Source: Anaerolineales bacterium (GTDB lineage Bacteria > Chloroflexota > Anaerolineae > 4572-78 > J111). Taken from it: a stretch of DNA of 64,000 bases. The position numbers and the translations under genes are program-made. Below the pieces are notes generated by a model. That model searched no databases and had not been told where the DNA came from. It was given only the letters and a program-made list of their open reading frames with translations. Shown in pieces: positions 6,922 to 16,716 of the stretch (its first letter is position 1; the number at the start of each line of letters is the position of its first letter). The stretch covers positions 1 to 64,000 of the forward strand of contig JABTUW010000007.1 of NCBI GenBank assembly GCA_015075185.1, written 5' to 3'.

Positions 6922-9855
6922 ATGATTGCGGCGAAACTATTCGGCGCCCTCAACCCCAAACAGATGCTGGCCATCCTTGCCGGCGCGCTTATGGTCGCGG
7001 CCGTACTCAGCTTCGGCAGCTACTTCGTGCCGGAGAAGCTACTAACCGGGCGCAAAGGGCCGATCAGCTTTATCCCTCATGACTACCGGGAATGGTTCAT
7101 AGGGCAGCGGGGCCTGATCGGCCCGGCCGCGGCCGGCAGTTTTATCCTGGTCGTAGCCGGCTGGGGCGCGGCCGAGGTTATGGCTCGCGCCTGGCAGAAG
7201 GCCCGCAATTGGGAGTTGGCCAACAACGCGATCCTCTTGCGGGTTGCGCCCCGCGTGGACGAACAAAGCAAGTGGGAGGCGGCGGCCGATCTGTGGCGGG
7301 CCATCCACTCCTCGCTGGCCCGGCCGGATAAGGAGGTCTGGCTGGGATCGGGGCTGCACATGAGCCTGGAGATGGTCCAACTGGCCGGGGAGCGGCTCAA
7401 CTTCTATCTCTGGGCGCCCCGCTCGGTGGCCGAGACCCTGGTCCGGCAGTTGCGGGCCGTTTACGCCGGATTGGAGATCGAGGCTCAACTCAAAAGTGGT
7501 GATGACGGCGCGCCCATCGGTGAAATCGAGGATTACCTGGACCTGGCCGGCGAGGAGGCGAACTGGCTGTGGGCCGACCTGGGGTTGGCTGCCGAGACCT
7601 GGCGGCCCCTGCGAACCAGCTTTGCCGGCGACCCCCTGGTGTCGCTGCTGTCGGCGTTGGAAGGCCTAACCGCCGACAACACCCTGGCCGCGGCCCACTT
7701 CGTCATCCGGCCGGTGCTGGAGGGTTGGCAGCGGGGCGGCCAGGCTTACATTCGCAAGCTGCGAGGAGACGACCTGAAACAGGGCCAGCCACGGCCACGG
7801 CTGAGCGGCCGCGAGCGGGATTTGATCAAGCAGATCGAGGTCAAGGGCCAGGCTCGGGGGTTTGACCTATGCCTGCGGCTGGTAGTAGCCGGGCAGCGTG
7901 GCGGGGGTAGCGACCCTTCGGCTTCGCTCAAGGCCGGCCCTTCAACCTCGCTCAGGGCAAGCCTGAACCGGTTGATCCGGGTCTTTGACCAGTTTGCCGC
8001 CGAGAACAGCCTGGCTGTGCGCAAAAGTGGAACCCAGGCCGAACTGTACCGGATCAAGCAGCGCTTTTTCCCGGCCGGCTGGAAGAAGAGCGTGGTCGGT
8101 GAACAGGAGTTGGCCGCCCTGGTCCACCTGCCCAACCGGGACGTCAGCGGGGTATCGGTCACCCGGGCGCGAGCGCGGGTGGAGCGGCCCAGCCCGATTT
8201 CCTTCGTCGGGCCGGGCGAGAAGCGGGTTGTATTGGGCCGCTTCGTGGATGTGCCCACATTCGGCAACGGCTTCCAGTACCTGGACTACCCTCTGCACGG
8301 CCTGCGCCGGGCCATCCTGAAGGTGGCCGATGAGCCGGACGGCAGCCCGGCTGACGACTGGATTCCGAGCCAGGAAGACCTGGACGTGGGCATCCCCCTC
8401 CTCGATGGGCGACGCCACTTCCACGTCATCGGTCCGACCGGCGTGGGCAAATCGACCATGCTCCTGCGCATGATCTGGCAGTACCTGGTCGAGTTCCCGG
8501 AAGCGGCGGTCTGGCTGCAGGAGCCGCACCAGGACCTGACTCACAAGGTGGTCAAGCGCATCCCGCTGTGGCGAGAAAAGGATGTCATCTGGCTGGATGT
8601 GATGGACCCGTTTCGGGTGCTGGGCATTAACCCTCTGGAAGCGCCGCTCGGGGCCGACCTGGGCCAGGTGGTAGCCGACGTGATGGGCATTATCAAGAAG
8701 GTGATGGGCGCCTCCTGGGACACGGCGGTGCAGATGCAGGAAATCCTGGAAAACGGCCTGCTGGCCGTGCTCAAGGGCGAGCCCCAGCCGACCATGGCCC
8801 ACCTGTTCAAGCTGCTCAGCGACACCGATTACCGCTTCGATTTGACGGCCCGGCTGAAAGACCCGATTGCCGCCCCCTATTGGCAGAGCCTGGAGATGAA
8901 AAAGGAGCGGGAACTGGATGCCATGCTGTCGGTCCCCCGCCGGCGGGTCAACGCCTTCCTGCGTAACCCCATCGTCCGCCGGATTATCGCCCAGAGTACC
9001 AGCACGGTCGATTTTCGCCAAGCCATCGACAGCGGCAAGGTCATCCTGGTCCAACTTGACGGCCGGATGGGCGAGCAGAACCGAACGTTCATTGGGGCGA
9101 TGATGATGTACAAGCTGTTTAGCACGATCATGAGCCGGATGGATATCCCGGAAGAGCAGCGGCGGCAGGTGGCCATTTGCGTGGATGAGTTCCAGACCTT
9201 TGTCGGCCAGAGCGGGAAAGAATTTGCCGACATCCTGGAGCAGGCCCGCAAGATGGGGGCCAGTTTGACCCTGGCTCACCAGCATTTGGGACAACTGGCC
9301 GAGGGAGACCTGGTCCGCTCGGTCGCTAACAACACCGGGACCAAGGTAGTCTTCCGGGCGGAAGCCTCAGACGCCCCGACCTTCCTGAAGTGGCTGCCGG
9401 AACTGAAAGCGGTGGAGGACCTGACCACCCTGGCCAATTATCGCTGCTATGTACGACCGTTGGTTAAAGGCAGCCCCCAGCCGGTCTGCACCCTGTACAC
9501 CTATGCCGACCCACCCATCCCGGACCCGGAGGCAGAACTAACCCAGGAGCGGCGAGGCGAGCCAGACCCGCTGCCGCCCCATCCGGGCCGGGAGAGCCTG
9601 GCCGAGTTAGAGCGGGTGCGCGGGCTATCCTCCGACGAGGAGCGCAAAGCGTACTTGAAACGGCTGCCTGAGGAGGGCTTGCAGCGTTACCTGGCCGCCC
9701 GGCGCTATTACGACGCGGTCCGGCGCAACCAGCTCATCGAGCAGCCCGAGCAGGTACCCGACAAGCTGGAGCGGGTCAAGACCCTGGTCCGGCTGGGCTA
9801 CGGCACGCCGCACTATGAAACGGAGGCCCTGATCGAGAAAATCATCGGGAATTAG
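6922..9855 (+). CDS. VirD4/TraG-like conjugation ATPase (coupling protein candidate)
   Basis: 977 aa. Two membrane segments near the N-terminus (about 13-35 and 65-90) are followed by a long cytoplasmic region. Walker A GPTGVGKST is near residue 504 and Walker B VAICVDEFQTF near 750, with a GASLTLAHQHLGQL sensor-like segment after it. This is the plan of DUF87/TraG-type coupling proteins, which bring the DNA-relaxase complex to the secretion channel. A GGAGG site precedes the ATG. The gene is last in the operon and is followed by a terminator. Residues about 331-350 come from a dispersed repeat inserted in frame (7913-7970). Confidence 0.85.
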   Translation: MIAAKLFGALNPKQMLAILAGALMVAAVLSFGSYFVPEKLLTGRKGPISFIPHDYREWFIGQRGLIGPAAAGSFILVVAGWGAAEVMARAWQKARNWELANNAILLRVAPRVDEQSKWEAAADLWRAIHSSLARPDKEVWLGSGLHMSLEMVQLAGERLNFYLWAPRSVAETLVRQLRAVYAGLEIEAQLKSGDDGAPIGEIEDYLDLAGEEANWLWADLGLAAETWRPLRTSFAGDPLVSLLSALEGLTADNTLAAAHFVIRPVLEGWQRGGQAYIRKLRGDDLKQGQPRPRLSGRERDLIKQIEVKGQARGFDLCLRLVVAGQRGGGSDPSASLKAGPSTSLRASLNRLIRVFDQFAAENSLAVRKSGTQAELYRIKQRFFPAGWKKSVVGEQELAALVHLPNRDVSGVSVTRARARVERPSPISFVGPGEKRVVLGRFVDVPTFGNGFQYLDYPLHGLRRAILKVADEPDGSPADDWIPSQEDLDVGIPLLDGRRHFHVIGPTGVGKSTMLLRMIWQYLVEFPEAAVWLQEPHQDLTHKVVKRIPLWREKDVIWLDVMDPFRVLGINPLEAPLGADLGQVVADVMGIIKKVMGASWDTAVQMQEILENGLLAVLKGEPQPTMAHLFKLLSDTDYRFDLTARLKDPIAAPYWQSLEMKKERELDAMLSVPRRRVNAFLRNPIVRRIIAQSTSTVDFRQAIDSGKVILVQLDGRMGEQNRTFIGAMMMYKLFSTIMSRMDIPEEQRRQVAICVDEFQTFVGQSGKEFADILEQARKMGASLTLAHQHLGQLAEGDLVRSVANNTGTKVVFRAEASDAPTFLKWLPELKAVEDLTTLANYRCYVRPLVKGSPQPVCTLYTYADPPIPDPEAELTQERRGEPDPLPPHPGRESLAELERVRGLSSDEERKAYLKRLPEEGLQRYLAARRYYDAVRRNQLIEQPEQVPDKLERVKTLVRLGYGTPHYETEALIEKIIGN
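7913..7970. repeat. Dispersed SEVEG/SEAEG-type repeat inserted in frame
   Basis: The stretch contains two tandem, similar units (CCTTCGGCTTCGCTCA.. and CCTTCAACCTCGCTCA..). On the opposite strand it reads LSEVEGPALSEAEG, a string that recurs in many environmental genomes. It adds about 19 residues (SDPSASLKAGPSTSLRASL) to the coupling protein between two conserved parts without breaking the frame. Confidence 0.6.
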
Positions 9856-9866
9856 GGATCAACTTT

Positions 9867-9942
9867 GGACTATCTGCCGTTGCCTGCGTTAGAATAGTCC
9901 GAGTTTGAATGGGGAGAGACAAGGGCGTCTCTCCCTCTTTTT
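9867..9942 (+). terminator. Hairpin plus Rho-independent terminator after the conjugation operon
   Basis: First a stem GGACTAT (9867-9873) / ATAGTCC (9894-9900). Then a strong stem GGGAGAGAC (9912-9920) / GTCTCTCCC (9927-9935) with a 6-base loop, followed by TCTTTTT. It ends transcription 60-90 bases after the VirD4-like gene. The Tn7-like element's target duplication starts on the very next base. Confidence 0.85.
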
Positions 9943-9947
9943 GTTGA
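9943..9947. repeat. Left target-site duplication GTTGA
   Basis: GTTGA here is repeated exactly at 16146-16150. A 5-bp duplication is the hallmark of Tn7-family insertion. Confidence 0.9.
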
Positions 9948-10049
9948 TGTGCCGTCCAGCGTAACTTTAGAAAAACCAAATTTTCCAGCGTAAGTTTAGA
10001 AAAAAGCATCGTGGTGGGCTCAAAAAATCCAGCATAACTTTAGAAAAAA
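9948..10049. repeat. Transposon end adjacent to tniQ, three repeats
   Basis: Three direct copies of the end repeat: CCAGCGTAACTTTAGAAAAA (9956-9975), a copy with one change at 9985-10005, and another at 10029-10049. They are the probable TnsB binding sites of this end. Confidence 0.85.
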
Positions 10050-10071
10050 TCAATATCACTGTTCAAATCAG

Positions 10072-11802
10072 TCATCGTTGCAGTTGCTGCTGCCGTTGTT
10101 TTTGCCGAAATATGGCCTGTTTCTGGGGGAACGTGTTGAAAATCGCTTTGACCCGTGGATATCTGCATAAGGCCGTGTGGGATAAGCCCACAATTTGGCC
10201 GACCGCCCGTTGAGTGACTAACTGGTTGTGGGTTTCTAACTGAGCCATGGCAGCTTGGGTGGCCTGAACCAACTCTTCTTCACGCTGTAGTCTGGCCTTT
10301 TGTTGAGATTGTCGCTTTAAGTATCGGTCAATAACGATTTGATCTAGCATAAGGTCGACGTGAGGATAACTTCGCAACTTTTTGATAGATAGACCGGTGA
10401 TCTGGCAGATGGCCTTGATCGTGATGGGGCGGTCAGTTTGTCTCAGTTGCTCAATGGCTTGTTGGACTGCCCTGACCCCTTTGTTTTCTTCTGGGATAAG
10501 GGGCGCTGATTGAAGTGATGTTTGCCGTTGTTGTAAATGCTGTTGCCGAGCCAGGTAAGCTTCAGTGACGGCTTGTTTGATGAGGATACGGGCTCGGGAT
10601 GGTCGGTCTACAATGCCTCGTGGAAGCCCAAGCAACCGACAGATGGCTCGTTGAGTGATCGGTTTGCCTGCGGTTTGGAGTTGGTCAGCGCCGCCTGAAC
10701 CTGGGATAATAATATCTCTTCGCTTTGACGCTGGGGTTGATGAGCCTTCTGATTAGCTGTAATTTCCAAAATGGCCCTGACTTGTGGAAACTGATGTAAA
10801 ACAGAGGATCACAGCCAGAACTTGACAAATAGCCTGTTGGCAAACTGGTTTTCCTCTGCCTCAACTGTTGGATGGCGGCTCGGACCGGGACAGCCATGTT
10901 TGTTCACGCCAGGGGACCGACCAACTCCACTGACGCCAATTGTACTCGTTGATCTCTGGCGGCAAGACGGTGTGGAAGACTTGGCGGAGCGTCACTGAGA
11001 TAGGCGGCATACTGAATATATCTCAAGAAGGTCGCCCGCCAATACCACGTCCCTCCATCGTATGAAGGGCTGTTTTGGAAGTCAACCTGATCTGCAGCGT
11101 CGACCACCAAGATGCCTCTTTCCAAACGCCAATAAGCGAAACGTAAGCCAATGGCGCTGAGGATGTTTGGACCCATCAAGGAGATGGTTCTGGAGCCAGC
11201 AGAAATGGAGGTCGTGCAAATGTTCGAGGGTGGTTTCCTGGACTTGTATTGGCAGGGGATCAGCCCTACAGTGGTCAAATCCCTTGACAATGTTGGCAAA
11301 TCCCTACCACCAACGGGGTGGACAGGAAAGGGCTGACGGCCACAATGCCCACACCGGTCAAGAAATCGACAGCCGTGTCTAACACATCCACTCAGGGTCA
11401 GGAAACGCCAGGTCAACTGGTAGTAGGCTGCTTCACCCAAACAAAGCGGGCAATACCGCAGACCGTCGCTCAAGCAATTTTTCAAAACCATCACCATGAC
11501 TTTGGGGTCAACTAAACGGTCAAACTTTTGAACCAGGTAGTAAAGGTAGTCGCCAGTAAGTCAGCTTCAGAACAAGTAGTGACCGTGGGTAAGGCCTCCC
11601 ACGATGTTAGCGAAAAATCAGCATTCCGGGGCAGAGGCCGTTCTCCACAACCCTCAAGAAAGCACATCGCCCACACCGCTCTGGCAGATTTGATGCCATT
11701 GCTTTGAGCCAAGCGGGTCAGATAACCGGTCATTGACTCGAACGGTTCAGGGGGTGGGTGATAGGGTAACACGTCAAAAAAATCAGGTCGATTGGGGTTC
11801 AC
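10072..11802 (-). pseudogene. tniQ: TniQ/TnsD-like target selector with C-terminal HTH repeats, frameshifted
   Basis: The start overlaps the tnsC stop. The first frame (11802-11515) has the TniQ opening FESMTGYLTRLAQSNGI. It shifts at an AAAA run near 11525 into RYCPLCLGEAAYYQLTWRF and C-H-C-C zinc ligands (LSGCVRHGCRFLDRCGHCG), then breaks at least twice more. The C-terminal part, read across frames to 10072, holds about four related helix-turn-helix units; the clearest are ITIKAICQITGLSIKKLRSY and VTQRAVGQIVGLSHTALCRY. TniQ/TnsD proteins choose the insertion site and recruit TnsC. The HTH array could be the DNA reader. Its target here would be the terminator region at 9912-9942. Confidence 0.7.
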
Positions 11803-13004
11803 TGGTACTCTCCATTCCAGCGCAGGAGGGCCAAAAAATCTCTGACCGGATTAGTCTGAAAATAGTGCCACGTTTCGGCCAGCAGCGAGGGCGACAGCTT
11901 GGGTAAATTTTGCTCAATGGCCCGGATGGTGGCCGCGACGATCAGGAGCATAATATCGCGCAGAATGCCGCCGGTGCATTGCTCAATCAATCGGGCCGGA
12001 CCATCCACCGGATCGCTCCGTTTCGACCCGGTTTTCAGAGTGTGACTGGCCAGAAATGAGTCCTGGGTCAAAGGCAACAACAATTCGACGAAGGCCAGCA
12101 GTTGGCTCAACCGCTCGCCCGTGTATTGGGTCAGGGTAAAGGAATCGTTCCAGCGACCCTGGATCTCTGTATCCCCCTCGGTCCAATGATGCGGCTCACA
12201 CGAGGCGCAAATGATGGGGACGCCCGGGGTCAGATTGGAGATTTCCAGTAAGCGACGCCGGATCAGGGGACGGGTCATCTGTTCAATTTCATCGACCACC
12301 AGCAGTTCCACCCCGCACTGTTGAAAGGCCAGGATCAACATCATCAGCAAATCTTCGTCATTGTCCCTGGCCGTGTAGCTCAAGCCACATTCCAGCAGCA
12401 TCCGCTGAAACAACGGGCGAGGGGTTTTGTTGTTGACCGGGGCATCAATCTTGACAATGGGGAGGTGATTGCGCTCCGGTTCGACGGTTGGGGGGTGATG
12501 GGCTACCAACCAGTTCAAGTAGGTGGTTTTACCCATCCCGGAGAGACCACCCAACAGAAAGTTGCGCTGCTGTCCCAGGGGCCGGTAGGCCCGCACCTGG
12601 GCGATTTTGTCATTCAACGCTCGCAGGTCTGGGGTGACAATCAACAGAAAGTTTTGTAGCCACAGGCGGCGGTCCGCTTTGGATAGGCGGGCAAACTGTT
12701 CCACCAACGTCTGGCGTAGCCGGTCATAGCCCACCTGTCTGACCGTTTCGGCGGAAATCTCAAACGGCTGCTGAACCAATTTCAGGCTGATCCGGCGGCG
12801 CAGGCTGGCAATTTGCATGGCCCGTTGTCGGTCCATTAACTTCTGGTGATCTAACTGGTACACCCGTTGTAGCAAACGGGTATCTTCCTGCTCCCATTCG
12901 CTGTGCCATTGGGCCAATTGCTCCAAACGCCGGCGCACGTCGAGGGTGACGTCAGCCGCGACGGTCGGTAAGCTCGCAACCTGGAAGGTTTCTGGGATCA
13001 TCAT
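11799..13004 (-). CDS. tnsC: TnsC-like AAA+ ATPase of the Tn7-like element
   Basis: 401 aa from the ATG at 13004. That start was chosen because GAGGAG lies 9 bases upstream; the frame is open further upstream but without a site. Walker A GGLSGMGKTTYLNW is near residue 155 and Walker B VELLVVDEIEQMT follows about 90 residues later, with a CASCEPHHW sensor stretch. TnsC is the ATP-dependent regulator that links the target selector to the TnsA/TnsB transposase. The frame is intact. It starts five bases beyond the end of the frameshifted tnsB tail. Confidence 0.9.
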   Translation of the reverse strand: MMIPETFQVASLPTVAADVTLDVRRRLEQLAQWHSEWEQEDTRLLQRVYQLDHQKLMDRQRAMQIASLRRRISLKLVQQPFEISAETVRQVGYDRLRQTLVEQFARLSKADRRLWLQNFLLIVTPDLRALNDKIAQVRAYRPLGQQRNFLLGGLSGMGKTTYLNWLVAHHPPTVEPERNHLPIVKIDAPVNNKTPRPLFQRMLLECGLSYTARDNDEDLLMMLILAFQQCGVELLVVDEIEQMTRPLIRRRLLEISNLTPGVPIICASCEPHHWTEGDTEIQGRWNDSFTLTQYTGERLSQLLAFVELLLPLTQDSFLASHTLKTGSKRSDPVDGPARLIEQCTGGILRDIMLLIVAATIRAIEQNLPKLSPSLLAETWHYFQTNPVRDFLALLRWNGEYQ

Positions 13005-13008
13005 GAGT

Positions 13009-15184
13009 TCATCTCCTCTGGTTGAGATTAAAGGGTTCGGTTGAGCGGGGGCCAACAAAACCGGCCAGCAATTCAGTGTAAGCCTGCCTGGTTTCATCTA
13101 CAGCCGCCTGTTCCGGGGCAGTTTCCATCGTCTGGGGTTCAATCGCTGCCGGTTCAACGACCAGGGCCCGCCCCAGCCGATGGGCTTTTTTCTTCTCTGC
13201 CAGACGACGCTGGTGTAACTCATCTAACTCGTGAATGTGCTTGAGCCAATTACGGGTGCTGCAATTACCCTTCTTCTGGGCTATCGCCTGGGCCAGTTTT
13301 CAGTTCCACAGGCTGATGGATGATGGTTGAACCATCAGCCTGTCGTAGTTCTTTGGCCTCCAGCACGCTGACCCGCTTGCCGTTGTGAAACAAGGCGATC
13401 CGGCTGATATCGGCCGGTTCGTAACTGAAGTGGTAGGGGATGGCTTTGCCGTCCCAACCCACCCGCGCCACGCCTTGCAAGTCAGGAGACCAGTAGTGCA
13501 TCCCAAAGGCGGCGACGCCTTTGGTGGTAATGACCCGTGTCTCCGGGCTCATCCGCCAGAAAAGCTGGTCGATGGCGGGGGTCAGCGGCGGCGCCAGCGG
13601 CGGGCCAAATTGCAGCCCTTCCAGCCACTTTTCGTGGGGGGTCAGCCCCCCCAATTCGTGATGCGGGGTATGCTGGTAGACGACAATGAGCTCCTGGAAA
13701 AAGCGATACAGGTCTTCGTACAGCAGGCAGGCTTCTTGAGCGGCCTGACGCAGCGCTTTGGGTTCACTGGAGCGGATCGCCCCCGGCAACAGGTCCTGGA
13801 CCTGGGCTGACAGGTTACCGAAAAGTCGTTCGATCAATGCCCCGTAACGTCCTTGGTAAGGCGGGCGGAAAATCAGGTCGATGCTGTTGTAGCGTCCGTT
13901 TTGACCAATGACCCGGGCCAGGTTGGCCAGACTACCCGCATGATGGGCCCAGGCATTGTCCAGCGACAACTGATGGGGAATGCCATAGCAGATCCAGTCG
14001 CCTTCGAGGCCCAGGGCGTAATGGGAGAGCTTGGGCCAGATGGCGTGACGCAGGGCACTCTGGATGGAGTCAATACAGGGCGCTTCGTACAACAGGGCCA
14101 TCCCCAGCACGCTCCGGGAGTAGGCATCTAGCAGCAAGGTCAGCCAGAGCCGATTGATTTGACTGCGGCTGGCCTCATCCACGGTAAAAACATCCACCAG
14201 CCAGTGATCAGCAAAGACATATTGCAGCGGCATCAGCGCCAGACGGACAAAGGTATCGAAGACCAACTGCTCTCGCTCCCACATCTCTTGGCCATAACGA
14301 GCCGTCATGACTACCCGGCCATGTTCGGGTTGATGCACAAACCAACGCAGGTATTGGTAGAGCCAACTCCGTGACGGCAGGTCAATTGGCTTGAGCAGCC
14401 CGACTTTCTCCGGGTTATCCAGGATGGCCGCCATCGGCAACCGGGGATCAAGCAATTCTTCGATCAGGTCCGGCGGCGCCTTAGGCCCACATCGCTTGGG
14501 ATCGGGCCACAACCCATGGGTTCGCTCCAGGGTACTCTGCATAATCTTGTACACGGTGGCGGGACAGGGGCGAATAGCCCGGCTACGAGCATAGAAGCGC
14601 ATAATATGCGTATCGACAAAATGAAGTCGGGCCTGGCTCATGCGCGTTTGATTGAAGGTTGAACGGCGCAGCGCCGCCGCAATCCCGTTCCGATCGCCCT
14701 GCCAGCGTTGGTAGAGCCGGCGATAGTTGTAGTAAGTGGCCAGGCAAACCGGTTGAGCCAATTGCCGGCAGGCCCGCCTGAGCGCCTTTTCCCGTTGAAA
14801 TTTTGGCTGACCATTTGCTTCGGCGGCGACCAATCTGTCGACCGTCTCCACGACGCTAATGATGCGGTCAGCTTTGTCACCCAGATGATCGGGCAGGCTG
14901 TTCGCCTGGATAGGGTCCGGAGGCGAATGTCGTTGCTCAAGTTCCTGCTGTAACGCCTCCAGAGTTGGGGCAAAGACCGGTTCTGACGCAGCGCCCTCTG
15001 TGGGTAGCAGCAACTCTTCTATTCTAATGGTGCCTTGTTCCAAGGTGATTATATCTTCGACGTGAATGGTGAGCGGATCGGCGGGATCACCCGCCAGCAG
15101 ACGGTAGCGCCGCTCTTGCCAGAATAGAAACTGCCCTGGTTTGAGCAGCCTTTCAAAAGATGAATTACCGGCGATGCGGGTCAT
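13009..15184 (-). CDS. tnsB: TnsB-like DDE transposase with frameshifted C-terminal tail
   Basis: The uninterrupted frame (15184-13265) encodes 639 aa, starting after AGGAGGTGAGCC. The catalytic core shows D331 in HWLVDVFT, D409 in QLSLDNAWAHH and E452 in GALIERLFGN, plus LWLTLLLDAYSRSVLG. The frame ends at SPEEG, but a +1 frame continues without stop from there to 13009, giving about 85 more residues (RNWLKHIHELDELHQRRLAEK...). That would be the C-terminal tail by which TnsB contacts TnsC and TnsA. The tail ends five bases before tnsC, which argues it belongs to tnsB and that one base is missing or extra near 13270. TnsB cuts and joins the 3' ends. Confidence 0.88.
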
Positions 15185-15217
15185 GGCTCACCTCCTGCCA
15201 GACTGGCACGTTCAGGA

Positions 15218-15872
15218 TCAGTCCGGTGCGGGTTGACCCAAAATCAGTTGGTCTAAATCGGTCTTAAGTTGACCGTGCCACAACAGGACCCAGGGCTGCC
15301 ACCACCTCGGTTCAGGCAGGCCCAGTTCCTGCGCTACCTGTTTGACCAGCCAGGCCAGCACCACGGGCTGATCCGCCCCCAGTCGCCGACAAACTGCCCT
15401 CAGTCACCGCCCGATGGGCATAGGCCGTTGGACGATAGCGGATCAGAGCCAACAGGTTAGCCAGTTCAGCTTCCTGGGGTAGATCCTTTCTGTATGAACA
15501 AGGTAATGCCAACCACGTGCCTGGCAAATCCTGTACCCGGCTGCTTCGCGCTGCTGCATCTCCGCAACGGGCGACGGCTGCCCAAAGGTTACTCTATGGA
15601 TTTCGTCTGACCGTTGTAACGCCAGACAATGAAATCCGGGGTGTAGCGTCGAACCTTGCCTTGCTCCATCGATGTATTCGAACGTCTCCGGCTGGCTGCC
15701 GTAGTCTCTCACCTCAGGATCACGATCCAGACGCAAGAGCAACACCCGCTCGTTCCAGGACTCAAACTGCACCTCCCGGCCGGCCTTGTTGGTGATGCCG
15801 CCGATGATGTTGCGACCGGTGGATCGCACCTGGCGCACATTGCCCGGAGGCGGTTTACGATTAAATTTTCAT
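15218..15872 (-). pseudogene. tnsA: TnsA-like endonuclease, several frameshifts
   Basis: Across frames one can read a TnsA protein: MK..NRKPPPGNVRQVRSTG, then GREVQFESWNERVLLLRLDR, then KVRRYTPDFIVWR, then EMQQREAAGYRICQARGWHY, then QEAELANLLALIRYRPTAYA, then a tail ending at 15218. Frame changes occur near 15862, 15655, 15600, 15490 and 15385. TnsA makes the 5'-strand cuts; the E of FESWNE and the D of TPDF belong to its restriction-like active site. Five lesions in 650 bases make function unlikely unless they are sequence errors. The stop lies 33 bases before tnsB. Confidence 0.75.
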
Positions 15873-16023
15873 TTTGACTCTCTCTTGATTGAGCTTTCAA
15901 CAAGTTCCTGTCGTCGCTTCATCTGCGACAGTGATACCAGGAACTATCACCCTCAATTTTATTGGATTGGTCAAAATTGTGTGCAGTGAGGTTTTGTCTA
16001 TGCAGAGGCTGATTAATCGAGGA

Positions 16024-16145
16024 TTTTTCAAAGTTACAGTGGAATCGGGACTTTTTCTAAAGTTACAAAAGATTTTTCTACGCTGAGGCCCCCAAAAAAC
16101 GGCCAAAACCCCGGATTCTATTCTAGAGTTACGCTGGAAAGCACA
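16024..16145. repeat. Transposon end adjacent to tnsA, three repeats
   Basis: Three copies of the end repeat in opposite orientation to the other end: about 16024-16044 (TTTTTCAAAGTTACAGTGG), 16052-16072 (TTTTTCTAAAGTTAC...) and the terminal TTCTAGAGTTACGCTGG (16121-16137), followed by AAAGCACA. Spacing differs from the other end, as in Tn7. Confidence 0.85.
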
Positions 16146-16150
16146 GTTGA
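16146..16150. repeat. Right target-site duplication GTTGA
   Basis: Exact match to 9943-9947; outside the GCACA end. Confidence 0.9.
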
Positions 16151-16225
16151 CTTTACGGGGAGAAGTAATATGGATTTATCCAACGGAAGAGGGGAATATG
16201 GATCAAGGTTGGATCGTCAAGAACG

Positions 16226-16681
16226 TCACATAATGACAGCGTAAAAATCGTCTCTCTCAACCCAGGCCAAGCCAAAATGTCCGCGTGAGACCTGCATAGG
16301 AGCATCAGGAAATTCTGGGTCGTTAATAAAAACATTATCGTCGTTTAACCCGACGACGACAACTGCATGATCGGTATCGTCATCCCAATAAGGCAATTCG
16401 CCGGTTCTCACAAAAGCGATGCACGGTCGGTCATTGCTGAGATGATGATAAAGTTTATCAAAAGTGCCTTGTTCGTAAATAACAGAGAAACCCAGCTTTT
16501 TAAGCTCTCGGATATTGGATGAGCGAGTACCGGCAAGCGGTTTCACTCGTAAGAGTTTCAATAGCCGTTTATAGGAAATAGAAAAGCCAAGATAATGCAA
16601 GACCATATCTGCACAGGCGGCCAGGAATTCACCATAGGCTTGTTGCTGGCGATGAGGAACGGGTAAGATAACGAGGGGCAT
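16226..16681 (-). CDS. C39-like (papain-fold) peptidase domain protein
   Basis: 151 aa. It matches the C39/BtrH-type pattern: candidate catalytic Cys23 in LAACADMVLHYLG, then His in DDDTDHAVVVVG and Asp in FINDPEF. C39 peptidases usually cut leader peptides of secreted products; stand-alone forms like this one are common and of unknown role. There is no membrane or ATPase domain. It lies 35 bases downstream of the 156-aa gene on the same strand, so the two form a pair. It is the first gene outside the Tn7-like element. Confidence 0.6.
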   Translation of the reverse strand: MPLVILPVPHRQQQAYGEFLAACADMVLHYLGFSISYKRLLKLLRVKPLAGTRSSNIRELKKLGFSVIYEQGTFDKLYHHLSNDRPCIAFVRTGELPYWDDDTDHAVVVVGLNDDNVFINDPEFPDAPMQVSRGHFGLAWVERDDFYAVIM

Positions 16682-16716
16682 CAGGTTATTCTGGCCTTAA
16701 TAGGGCAGTCTGCGAA

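Larger units (their letters stand above)
9948..16145 (-). mobile_element. Tn7-like transposon (tnsA-tnsB-tnsC-tniQ), 6198 bp
   Basis: The boundaries are read directly: TGTGC at 9948, GCACA ending at 16145, and a perfect 5-bp GTTGA duplication outside both. Each end carries three related transposase-binding-like repeats with core GTAACTTTAGAAAAA. Genes run on - in the order tnsA, tnsB, tnsC, tniQ, tightly packed, with no cargo and no CRISPR-Cas genes. Presence of a TnsA-type nuclease gene predicts cut-and-paste movement, but tnsA and tniQ carry several frameshifts, so the copy may be immobile or mis-sequenced. Confidence 0.9.

Noticed and set aside
7942..9294. 450-codon frame on - opposite the coupling protein
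   Set aside because: It is the complement of a GC-rich gene with clear ATPase motifs; long antisense frames are expected there.
9948..16145. CRISPR-associated transposon
   Set aside because: No Cas genes and no CRISPR repeats were seen within or next to the Tn7-like element; its tniQ has HTH repeats instead.
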